Below are positions 1-10,398 of a DNA stretch of 64,000 bases, one piece after another (the first letter of the stretch is position 1; each line of letters opens with the position of its first letter). A program made the position numbers and the translations under genes. The DNA lies in assembly GCA_015178975.1 (NCBI GenBank), contig WHVD01000001.1:2046001-2110000 (forward strand). Reading direction: 5' to 3'. Origin of the DNA: Hysterangium stoloniferum. Lineage: Eukaryota > Basidiomycota > Agaricomycetes > Hysterangiales > Hysterangiaceae. The notes under the pieces were generated by a model. It was not told the origin of the DNA and ran no database searches. It worked only from the letters and a program-made list of their open reading frames with translations.

Positions 1-541
1 AATCGTTCTCAGGATTTTGAATGCTCTATTACCCTCACTTTAGGCTGTCACAGATTGGTCGCGGTAACTACTGTATACATTATAATATTACATGCAATGT
101 TAAACCCCTATATCTGGAGCTACATAATATTAAGCTGCAGTGAACTGAAGCCCAAAAAAAATCCCATCATGTCAATAATTTTGAAATTACATGACTTGTC
201 ACGGAACAACAATTGGCTGCAGGGAAGTGGAAAACACGCCATATTTCAGTCATTACGAAATTAGATGCTGTATGGCCTGCAGAGGTCACAAAATTGCCTG
301 AATATGTCTCACTTCACATGGCAGAATAACCTAGAGGCGACGTGGCGGCTAGGATTTTTATTCAACATGGGGTTTCAAATTTGACAAAAACGCTGCACTA
401 CATCATCAGATTATACTAGTAAATTGGCAAGCGTGTGAAGGGGAGTGGGGAAGGTGGGAGCGACATAACAGGCAGGTTCTGTAGAAGGAAAAACATGTTG
501 AAGGAATGTTCATATCAAGGGAAGAGAGGTTAAGAATATTC
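1..541. other. no gene recognised
   Basis: Only short ORFs without recognisable motifs are present. I see no RNA gene and no clear repeat before the solo LTR that begins at 542. Confidence 0.5.
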
Positions 542-775
542 TGTTGAAACAGTTGAATAACACTTTGCAGAACACCCTGTGAGTGTGATTGAAGGAGACT
601 TTCCCACACCCACAGTGGACTATTAGGTGCTTATCTAAGCACCTATACAGTAGTTACTGACCTAAGGTAACTCACTCAATATTGCACCTACAGTGCTGGG
701 AAAAATACTACAAATATCAGAAGAATATGGATATCATAATAGACTATGTTAGAGCTGTAGTATCATACTCTAACA
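542..775 (-). mobile_element. solo LTR, copia family of the 19.7-25.8 kb element
   Basis: The + strand reads TGTTGAAACAG... to ...ACTCTAACA, matching both ends of the LTRs at 19723-20027 and 25506-25810. It is 234 bp rather than 305 bp because it lacks the internal duplication seen in those LTRs. Flanking 5-mers are TATTC (537-541) and TATTT (776-780), a near-perfect target duplication. No internal retroelement sequence follows, so this is a solo LTR left by LTR-LTR recombination. Orientation is the same as the complete element (pol on minus). Confidence 0.9.
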
Positions 776-999
776 TATTTGGTAAATGATGCTTGTTCAT
801 ACAATCTGAAAATAAGGTGGAATCATTCTTCCGGTAGTAAACTTTTTGACCTACCAGTGAAACTGAGGGGATCAGTTGCTCTCGGCAAACAGAGCAATGA
901 CGTTTACCTGGGTAGCCCTACTCGAGTGAGGCGTCGCGGAGGCCAGGGAGGCAGGGGAGGCAGGGGCAGGTGCCAGTCTGGCGCGACTCTACGCCGACT

Positions 1000-1215
1000 T
1001 ATCTCGCAGATGCTTTGAAACATGTACTTCGTGTTCAATGGTCAAACCCGAAAGTACAACATATATATTCATTATCCCCCGGCGTAGTTGCGACAGTTCC
1101 GACTTTACCGTAATCATATACCATCATTCGTTGTGACTACTAGCTAAATAGTGTTGAAGATGACAGTGTCACCATCTGAAAATACTAATCAACGATTGAT
1201 ATATCGTCTAACAAT
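1000..1215 (-). pseudogene. DUF6533 5'-exon remnant (inverted copy)
   Basis: The minus strand near 1150-1050 contains a degenerate equivalent of the exon ending YDYG in the plus-strand gene at 4.2 kb. It is followed by GLTIEHEVHVSK, which corresponds to GLTIEYEVGVSK there. Stop codons interrupt it and no later DUF6533 exons follow leftward, so this is a truncated copy carried on the inverted arm. Confidence 0.55.
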
Positions 1216-2285
1216 ATAATATGCAAATGTCTGGGGTGAATGTGGAAATCACACACTCTGATCATTATCGAGGTACTGCTATCCATGCTACGTGTGTTGA
1301 AAATCACTGCCAGTAGTATGGTGGCTTATTTGAGAGGATTCCTGTAAAATGTGAGAGAACCGAAAAGCGCGGGCATCCCAGATGCCACCGTGCGCAAGGG
1401 GAAGAGAACACCAAGCTGAAACAGCGCGCTGATTGATATCGAGGTGACACCTGAGTATATAATAACATCACCAACAATTTGAAAAAAAAATATATGGCAG
1501 GTAGATAGGCTGTATGGATTGCAATTACATGGAATCTGTGATGCTTGAAGTGCACGTTACGTATAGGGGTAAAGTCAATGCAGCATCGCCCCACACACCG
1601 GTCAGGAAAGGTATCACTCTTCGTCCGCAGCGATCACTGTGTTCGTCGGGGTTTTCCAGGAGATATGAACTAGCAGGAATATAGGCACACATTTTGTATC
1701 TCCTCCCCGCTTTCGTATATCGTAGGTATTGAGTTGGAAAAGATATCTTCAAGCGGGGTACAGTGTCTAGTGAGTTCCCAGGCCTGGTCCAAGAGTGGAC
1801 ATGAAGGTGATTTGCTCGTAATATTGTCGAATTGCGCAGCCCTCTTTCGATCTAGATCCGAGAATACGCAGAGTTTTGCATATGCCATTTATACTAAAAC
1901 CGAACAGAAGGTGCTTAGTTACAGCCACCCATGAATCTACACTTGATCACTTTCTCAGACATCCATCCTCACACGGCTACCCAACCACAATATTCTAGAG
2001 GTAGACGGGAAGTGTGGGGTTAACCCAGTCCACATAGGACCCTAAGAACAGCATTGGACAATCAGGAACTGCATTAGCATCTCAACTGGTTGATCACAGA
2101 TCCCTTCATTCCCTGATGAATGAATGGCTAACAGGGTGCAATAAAATGTGGGGTGGCTATGTGACCAATCTGCTTCTTAGCACGCTCTAATAAAAAGCTC
2201 ACGGACAAGATGCCCACTCCTGACTTTAGGCACATAGTTCTGCGGTGAGGGCAGTATATACGCTGTTGATCACTAGGGCCAAAGA
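1000..2285 (-). repeat. left arm of a large inverted duplication
   Basis: Read on the minus strand, this segment aligns with 3010-4325 on the plus strand, with scattered mismatches and small indels. Anchors are the shared GGGACAAGATGCCCACTC near 2200/3090, TGTCCACTCTTGGAC near 1790/3600, and the CACTGCCAGT box near 1310/4060. The arm edges are approximate. The arms are diverged enough to be an old event. Reading frames are broken, apart from a stretch with the peptide HCTPLEDIF conserved on both arms. Confidence 0.8.
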
Positions 2286-3009
2286 GTCCCGGACGAAAAA
2301 AGAACGAGGTTTGAAGCCGCGGTATTATGAACTAAATCAGATGGCCAAGCCATCCCAAGCATACTCGCACGTACTACACGGACTAATAAATATCCAGTTC
2401 GTTCAGCGTGTCATGGGTGCTGATTGAGACAAGTATTAAAAGCGCTTGTATATTTTGGGAGTCTTGCGCTGCTAGCCAGACTTGGAGGATCAGCGTTGAT
2501 GGATATATGACAGATGTCGGAGATGATCAAAGAAGGACAGTTCAGTTATTGTCCAGCGTACAACCTTCTTCACAAGCACATACATATCCTGCCTTCTTGA
2601 CTTCTTCATAATTACTTTGACCATCACAACTGATGGTCCCCCCGATATCGTCTTTATCGATTCGTCAGTTGGCATATCGCCGGCGATTCTTCGGGCATAA
2701 CAACAAATTTGAAGTTCATTGGTTAGCACGTCCAAACGCCAACAGAATGAGCTGCATTGCGTACATGGAAGTTCCGGCTCACCTTGGCTGCACGGAAGAT
2801 GCGCTCCACAATTGCTGCAATGATTGTATTTTTTGAAAGACTCGAGTCCTGGGTATTGGAGATGCTGTCCAGAGTATATGTTTCAGAGGTATAATAGAAG
2901 ATCCACAACATGCAAGAATTGAGGCTTCTAACTATACACAGTGTCGAAACAAGCTTTAAAAGATGCATGTGTACACATCCCAATATTGATGTAGTTATTG
3001 GCCTCCCGA
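2286..3009. other. spacer between inverted arms
   Basis: This stretch has no obvious counterpart elsewhere in the window and no recognisable coding region. Short ORFs on both strands show no family motif. Confidence 0.4.
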
Positions 3010-4325
3010 ATGGGTTGGACAGTGCTCAACGGGGTTTATGCTATACTCACCGAAGAACTATGTGCCTAAAATCAAGAGTGGGCATCTTGTCCCTGAGATT
3101 TTCCTAGAGCGCGCTAGGACGCAGCTTAACCACGTAGCCACCCCACATTTTATTTCCTTCTTCCAGACAGCCATTCATCATGGGATGAGCAGATCTGTGA
3201 TTAGTTGAGATGCTGGAGTTCATTATTGACGAGACCTCGTTCGTGGCGGTGAGCATTATCATTGTGTTTTCACTCTTAGTTGGATTTGTGGATGGTCATT
3301 CAATGCTGTCCTCATGGTCTGTGTGGACTGGGTTGGCCCCACACTGCCCATCTATCTCTGGTATAAAATTGTGGCTGCGTAGCCATGTGAGGGTGGATGT
3401 CTGGAAAACTGATCAAGTGTAGATTCGAATGTGGCTATAGCTAATTATGTCAGTAAAATTTTTGTGCGGCTGTAGGGTTTTGTACGCACTTCCTGTTTGG
3501 TGTTATTATAAGTGGCAGATGCATAACCCTGAGTATTCTACGATCTAGATCAAAAGAGGGCTGCGCAATTCGACGATATTATGCGCAGATCACCTTTATG
3601 TCCACTCTTGGACTAGGCCTCGGAACTCACTCAACACTGTACCCCGCTTGAAGATATATTTCCCAATTCAATAGACATAGAACATGCATGCCTGTATTCC
3701 CGCCAGTTCATCTGTCTCCTGGCAAACACCTTGACGCCGCGGACGGGGAGTGATAATTTGCCTGACCGACTTGTGGGGCGATGCTGAATTAGCTGTCCCT
3801 GTATACGTAGCGTGCGTGCACTTCAAGCATCACAACTAAATGTAATTGCAATCCATATAGCTGATCTACTTGTCATAGATTTCTTTTCAATCGTTGGTGG
3901 CGTTATTATATACACAGATGGCACCTCGATATCAATCAAACCGTTGTTTCAGCTTAGTCTTCTCTTCTATTCGTGCACGGTGGCATCTCAGATACCCGTA
4001 CTTTTCAGTTCTCTCACTTTTTACCGGATCCCCAAGTCCTCTCAATTAACCACCTACCACTGGCAGTGCACCATTCAACCCAGATAGCATGGATGGCAGG
4101 AGCTCGATAGTGACCAGAGTGTGTGAGTTCTACATTCACCTTCCAGACACCTTCATATTGTTGGACGGTATATTAATCGTTCATTATTATTTGTCAGATG
4201 GTGACGCCTTCATCGCTAACAGTACTTGGCTGGTAGTAGCAACAGTGGTGGTATACGACTATGGTAAAGCCAGTACTGTCGCAACCACGCCAGGAGATAA
4301 TAAATATATATTGTGAACCCTCAGG
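3010..4325 (+). repeat. right arm of the inverted duplication
   Basis: This is the reverse-complement partner of 1000-2285. Its distal end runs directly into the first exon of the plus-strand DUF6533 gene, so the duplication broke or copied that gene. A 91-codon ORF at 3812-4087 has a degenerate minus-strand counterpart at 1304-1594, but I do not recognise the family. Confidence 0.8.
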
Positions 4326-5626
4326 TTTGACCATTGAATACGAAGTAGGTGTTTCAAAGCAACGCCGATGGTCTATAGGAAAATGCCTTTATCTTTTCGT
4401 GAGATATATTTCTGAGTTATATTGGGTCATGATGATCATGATTTCCATCGCTTAGACTCGTTATCTAGGAATATTCAAGGTCATTTTCGACATTTCTGGT
4501 GAGCACTTCGATTCATTCTACAAACACCAGCTGTACCGCCTTCTTTTGGTGGCAGCTATTCTCGTTAGTATGGGTCGATGATTTAAAATACACTTATAAT
4601 TACCCTTCCACCCCGAAAGTGTAGCTGCCGCGGTCCTATCTGTCCAAGGTACGGTCGGCGGGACATGGGTCTTAGAGGAAAACATCACATTGATGCTCTC
4701 ACTGCACACTGCATCAAGTCATTCTACTATGTCGGATGGGTTTCTCTCATTAATACAAGACCAATGTCATTTATTAAGTTACCAACTTAAAAAGGTTTAC
4801 GCCGTTTATCGACGGAATAACAAGTTGCTTATAGTACTAGTAATCGTATTAGCACTAGTGGTACTTGCAAATTTGCTCATGATGGGCCTTCATATGCCAG
4901 TCGGTGAGTTCTTATATTTCATGAAAAAAATATTTACAACTTGTTTTAAATATGCGACAGGGGCAGCACCGTTTCGGACTCACCGGTTGCTTTTCTGCCG
5001 ATGGAATGCCACCAAGGTTTGCGTTTGGAGTGCTACCGTTCCTGATCTACGAAGCAATTCTTTGCTTCCTCATGTTATGGAAGGTCATTCAGAATTACCG
5101 AGATGGATACAGGTCTCTATTTTTATCAGGAATGGTACATGACAGGTATATGACTTCCAACGTCTCCCCTTGAAAGCATGGGCTTAAAAACCAGCTGTCT
5201 AGTCTCATTTACTTCGTTGGGTATGTATGTCCGTCATGTTTTTTCAGGGTCACTTTCCTCATTCTGTACACTTTTTCACTCCATTTTCCCAGTATCTTCA
5301 CCGTTCTGTGTATTGACTTCATCTTCTACTGCCTCCATAAACAGGATGGGCCGTGTTCAGAATAGCGTAAGTTAAACCAATTTTGCTTATTCATGCTTGT
5401 GGCTAGAATATGTAGTTAAGCGAGAATATACCATACCATGCGGGATGGGATGCCGACTCCTAGCGAATACCATAGAAGTTTCGAAATCTTCTCATGACAT
5501 AATTGTTACGCCTATATAACCTTTTACCCCATCGACAGGATCGGGCAGTATATTTGCCACAAACTAGATTCGGTACTGATTCTCAGCGACGTCACGGTAG
5601 TGGATGAGGTATTTAATTCTTCCTGA
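4200..5626 (+). pseudogene. DUF6533-family multi-pass membrane protein, unit 1
   Basis: This is an Agaricomycete-type DUF6533 membrane protein of unknown biochemical function. The first recognisable exon ends ...VVVYDYG at 4263. An intron (4264-4324) leads to LTIEYEVGVSKQRRWSIGKC, the family signature. A second intron ends at 4455 and exon TRYLGIFKVIFDIS runs to 4498. Later exons give YAVYRRNNKLLIVLVIV, a transmembrane segment, then a GT-AG intron near 4903-4961, then RFAFGVLPFLIYEAILCFLM, another membrane segment, and a further helix near 5270-5330. I cannot place a start codon, and the exon between 4500 and 4690 is unclear, so the gene may be broken. The 3' end near 5626 is inferred from the more open unit-3 copy. 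Family assignment is firm. Function is unknown. Confidence 0.7.
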
Positions 5627-6450
5627 GCGCTCCTTACATCTTCCCAGTCATTCATCTCATTCCATTGGGTGGCCTTATTTCCCCCATAAGAATGCATAGC
5701 CGACCAATTTCCCTGATTGCCGCTACAATGAAATTCACCGGACTGCTGAACTAATTGATATAAGATTAAATAATCAAAGATTCATGATGATTGTGTTTTG
5801 GCAAGTATTTAGCGAAGAGGGTATAAAATCTCTTGCACTAGTATATGGAATAAATTTGAAAATTTCAGATAAAATATATTAACTTTGTTGTTCTGCATGA
5901 TCTAGCCTATTCACCAATATGTTCTGTTGGAGATGCAAAAGTCCTTCTGCCGCACTCAACAACCTTGCAAGGTTTGAACGGTAAATATTTTTTGCGTGCC
6001 GCTACAGCGTGCGCGGGGCACATGACGCAGGACCGAAAGTGCCTCGAACAATGCTAACCGACAACAAACAAACCAAACACAGCGACGCGTCCCGGCAACT
6101 TAGCATTTGATCAGGAAGCGGTGTTTCGGCAAAGCCTTTGTATGGGGGAAATACGGCCACCTCATTCCGAACATCTGAGCTCAGATAAAGTCGAACCATT
6201 CTCAACAGATACTACTCTATATTGTGAGACTGTGATATTTATTGGTTCATGGTAAATCGAGACGCCTGATTCCTATCTTCTGTTCTTACTATCATGTATA
6301 AATATATATCACGAATCATCTTTATGTTTGAGTTCATTCTGGGTATTTATTTACTAGCTATTCTCACTCGGGATGTTGGAATGTACCCTTGACTGCTTCG
6401 AACAGTGGCTAGGAACGCAGCAAGAAGAAACGGGTCCGAAACTTAATCTT
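5627..6450. other. conserved non-coding block of the tandem unit
   Basis: No coding region is recognised. The stretch around 5960-6240 recurs closely at about 13,740-13,960 and 29,430-29,650, so it is part of the duplicated unit rather than unique DNA. Confidence 0.5.
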
Positions 6451-6454
6451 CGTG

Positions 6455-7227
6455 CTATGAGGAGGCAGGTTCAGAGCCCGGATTACGGAAAATTTGGAAA
6501 AGTACATTGTCTCGTGCGTTACTGTAGCCTAAGAACTCGGAAATGCTAGGGTCCCTGAACATGAATGTGATTGGACTACATGGACTATTTAATCTGATGT
6601 GTTGCATTCTTACCACACGTCTTGATAGGAAATGAGGTAGCGTGGAAACTATATCAAAAGTGTGATATGTTGCAAATAGTGTCTTAAATCCAAACAAAAC
6701 AGAGCTCGTACCCTTTTCTGTCTCAAATCCCACGTGGGTCTCCCGCCTTCGTACATTTTGGCCAATACCGACTTGCTGTCACTTTCAGTCTTCGCTTCAC
6801 AAAGTTTGACATTCCATCGCAAGGCGACCGATCATTTCCTGCCTTTTCATCGTCATAATAATTATGGTTCGCGATGCGTAGCAGTTGCAAGTCCCTTCGA
6901 TCGACCAAATACTTATTAAGACGAGCCCACGGGCATGACCTTTGCGGTGACAGAACGGGCGTACGCGTTCACTAAGATCGTTTCTTCCTCTGCCCGTGAC
7001 TGACAAAACGAGTCAAGTATCTGTGCTAACTGACATACGGCGTTGTAGTGATAGGTCAGTTGTGCCTTCTGATCAGTTGTCTCGCCTTGTCCTTTGCCAA
7101 TTGGAGCTAGTATTGTGTATCGGGTAAAACGTGAGACGTATGGATGAGATGGAACTTGTGATATCTTTGTAACCCCTTGCAAGAATGGATATGACTTCAA
7201 CTCAAGTTTCTCTGTTAAATTTCCCAC
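6455..7227 (-). pseudogene. truncated pseudokinase-like fragment, unit 1
   Basis: The minus-strand segment contains FLSRRVVRMQHIRLNSP and MFRDPSISEFLGYSNARDN, which also occur in the MLKL-like genes at 11.6-12.4 and 18.8-19.5 kb. Upstream, the region matching ESDGKSVLVKMYEGGRPTW is present but out of frame. The reading ends at ...GSEPASS, where the full-length paralogues continue with EDACKWLE. It is therefore a 3'-truncated paralogue of the neighbouring gene's middle domain. The NVLFQIF/NVLFQVF segment varies only slightly among copies. Confidence 0.55.
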
Positions 7228-7860
7228 TGCTACAACACGACTACCTGGTGTCGTGAGAGCAGGTCAGGATCACCGGTGTTAGGTATATGTTCAGTTCAGT
7301 AATATTACTTTTACACAATTGGAGTGGTGCAGTCTGGTGAGCCAGTAGTGGCTTCTGTGTATTCAACACAAGCTAGCCTGTATAAGTCAAGTTTCATACC
7401 TGAAATTCGGCATCCAAATCTTCGACCAATACAATTTTCAAGAACAAGTCACTATTTAACAAAGAAGATGATAGAAATAACGCCATCATTTCCAAGTGTA
7501 CGTGTAAAATCCAATAAAACAGTGATATTGTTGAAAAATATAATAATTGCGTGAGGTGATTAGCCATTTATCGTGTTTCTTCAGTCAGCAATCCCATTGC
7601 ATCTACCTTCTTCCTCGTCATCACATGTAGTCCCACATAAAATTAAGTAATGCATTGTAGTCACATAGGCTTTGTTTTGCCTTTACTTACGCTCCTTGTG
7701 CAAATCACAAATTCTACCGGGTCAATGTAATTTATCAACATCACTATAGAATCATTACACTGCGTTGAATATTTGGAAAGAGCTCCGCATGCAAAATGGC
7801 ATGGACTCTAATGGAAACCATATATATGTTTCGCTTCGCTCGAAACCCTCGTACCCCCAT
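7228..7860. other. non-coding block of the tandem unit
   Basis: No gene is recognised. From about 7,550 the sequence matches 14,750-15,070 and 30,430-30,760, so it belongs to the duplicated unit. Confidence 0.5.
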
Positions 7861-7899
7861 ATCATTCTAGACATTTATGACCAATCTCGATAGTTAGTT

Positions 7900-9970
7900 G
7901 CAGGTTAGAAAATAATATCCCATCGATCCTTCTCCGATCCGAATCTTGTATGTTGCAGTGGTGCTTTATCGTGAGATGTTCATTATTATGTTCACAGAAA
8001 ACATATATGTATTGTATGCATGCATGTATGCGTGTAGTTACTTGCCATATAACGGACATCCCATATCCTCCATCATATTTATCTACTCCGCAAAGGGTTC
8101 AGGCTCACTGTCACTTGCCGCCGCAACTTTCGACCGCAGCAAAGGGTTATTGTGTTTGTAATGACAAAAGAAAGAGCGAACGATGGTGTCTAATATCATC
8201 AAGACACCCGGAACCTCCGTATGTCCTATCGACCACAACAACCGCCTTCCCGTGCAAATAATGCCTTCTGACAAGGACCGGTAGGGAATGGCTGCGACCG
8301 GGGCAGCATTGAATATTGGGAGAGAGGGGGCTTTCGAACGGGAGGGGCTGGAGTTAAGCTAGGCAATGAAGGACGAGAAGAGCTGTTGGGTGCAGGTACA
8401 GGCCTGGGTGAGACAGGATAGGGGATAGTATATGTGGAAGGCTGGAAGTGTGGATATTGATTGGAGGGTGGATGCCATGTCACCACTGTTTCCCAGATCC
8501 CTGAGTCCTGTCACTCCTTGAGAGAAGACAGGCTCGAAGCATTGGGTGAGTATGACGTACCTCAGGATGACTCGACTCTTCAAGGAATGGTCTCCCTCCG
8601 TGTCCATGACACGCGTTGAAGGGAGAATAGCCACCGCTGACCAACCTTTGTAAAGATCCGTCGCATGTACAACAAAGATGTCAGGGAAAGCCGCAACACG
8701 TGCACGTCTGGAAACACATCCACGACCTAGTCGGTATCAGCCTATAGTACTGAGACGACACTATGAAAGACTCATGTCTGCGGTGGAACTCCTACCTGGC
8801 ACCGCGGGCACGAATACTCAATCGCAGGTTACCCATACTGTCCCCTACGCACTCACGCAGCTTCCCCCGCGCATACAATACCTCTCTAAAGCCGGGATCG
8901 GATACCCACGGTCAAATCATCATGCTCGTTCACACGATGGGGCAAACCTCCTTGCACTACATACATCGTGACTCTTCCTCAACCTCAAAGCAGAAGATGA
9001 CAGCAGGCTCCGACTCCGGGACGTGTGTTTAGCGTGTTGACGCAGGGCTTTAAGAATATATATGCGAAGAACTCTTGAGCATCTCGCTGTTTCGTCATCG
9101 AGAATTCTTCGTGGACTCTTCCGATGAGGGATTTGAACATGGTGGGTATGATGGGTTCTTGGAGTACGGGCAGTGGCGTCGAGGATGGACGAGGGGATCA
9201 CTGTGGATGGCATTGGTTCCGCGGCCTCACCAGCACTTCGACGGGGGTAGGGACACCGGCGGTGCGAGACGGGAAATGGCTGCGACGGGGCAATAACCAG
9301 CCTGAGCGGATTCAGTCCGAGATTTTGCGTATCTGAAAGTCAACAGGATATGGGGAGCGCTCTTCAGTGCACAAACAGACATGGGTGAGAAAGGATTGGG
9401 GCTGGTATATGCAGAAGGTTGGAAGTGTGAGTATCGATGTTGATGCCATGTAGCAGCTGTTTCCGAGATTGGGGAGTCCCGTCAGTCTTGCAAAGGAAAC
9501 GGGCTCAAAAGCATTACACGAGTATGACGGACCTCAGGATGATTCTACTCGTCAAGAAATGACCTCGTTCCTTGTCCATCACAAGCCCAATATCTCACTA
9601 TCGGCAACAAAATTGTCCTTCTCCGTGTCCTCGACAGTAGCAAGGTTCTTAAGCGGCGGTCCGCGACTGTTCTATTACCAACGCCACCAAATCAATCATC
9701 AAATCTTCCCTGCTCATACTCAGCTGCTCACAGGAGAAAAAAAGCACCCTACTCACATGTTTCAGGTTCGGTTCCAGCATGCTCTTCACATACACGGATA
9801 CCCAAGCATCCCACAATGCAGCTGCACATGCATCCGAGTCACATCGCCCCCCACACAGTCTCTATCCAAGCACGGGAGGCACACATCGATGCCTTCAAGT
9901 AGATCCTATTAGATCGCGTGGTTAGGGCGTAAGCATAATAAGGGAAATCTCATTTCCATTGGAAGAATGG
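7900..9970 (-). pseudogene. ubiquitin-specific protease-like locus, internally duplicated, unit 1
   Basis: USPs (peptidase family C19) remove ubiquitin using a Cys-box/His-box catalytic pair. On the minus strand near 9,449-9,495 the sequence reads EPVS..RLTGLPNLGNSCYM, a clear USP Cys box of the UBP14/USP5 style (GL.NLGNSCYMAS). A second copy near 8,478-8,520 reads TGLRDLGNSGDMASTLQ, with the catalytic Cys replaced by Gly, then STLPAFH and a proline-rich stretch. The locus thus holds two tandem USP segments about 1 kb apart. Between them is a minus-strand reading with WVSDPGFREVLYARGKLREC. I did not identify a His box, and the frames are broken by stops. USP identity rests on the Cys box. The UBP14-like subfamily is inferred. 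Confidence 0.6.
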
Positions 9971-10398
9971 AGGACATACTTCTTTGTCAAAGCATTGTGG
10001 TGTTTCTTCTCTCTGGAAATATTCTGAAAGACGAGGACTGGGAATGCGAGAAAGTCTGGGAGGAAGAATGAGCGCAAGGCGCAGGACTCCAGCACTTGTT
10101 ACGCGATGTCACACAGTTACGGCGAAGAACTACTTTTTTGTAGTTATTTTTGAAAATTAACATTCATGTATTCTTACATCTTCTGTTCACAATTGAATTA
10201 TGGGCAGAGCTCCAGAGCTCCAGTCAATAAAGGGTTTTTGTATCACAGAATGATATAGCTAGACTTGACGGGAAAATGTTCGATGGGTGTGATCGTGTCC
10301 GAGTTTAATCCTCCTCCCATATGCACCTAGGTAGCTGAAAATAACGTATCCACCTTATTCAAGACGTTAATTCTATCAAATAAAGACAACATCGACGC
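9971..10398. other. intergenic block of the tandem unit
   Basis: No coding region is recognised. It is nearly identical to about 17,160-17,620, including a short poly-T and TGATATAGCTAGACTTGACG. It separates the USP locus from the 3' end of the MLKL-like gene. Confidence 0.5.

Noticed and set aside
8226..8634. Independent proline-rich protein gene on the minus strand
   Set aside because: It overlaps in other frames with the decayed USP segment and is not conserved in frame between units.
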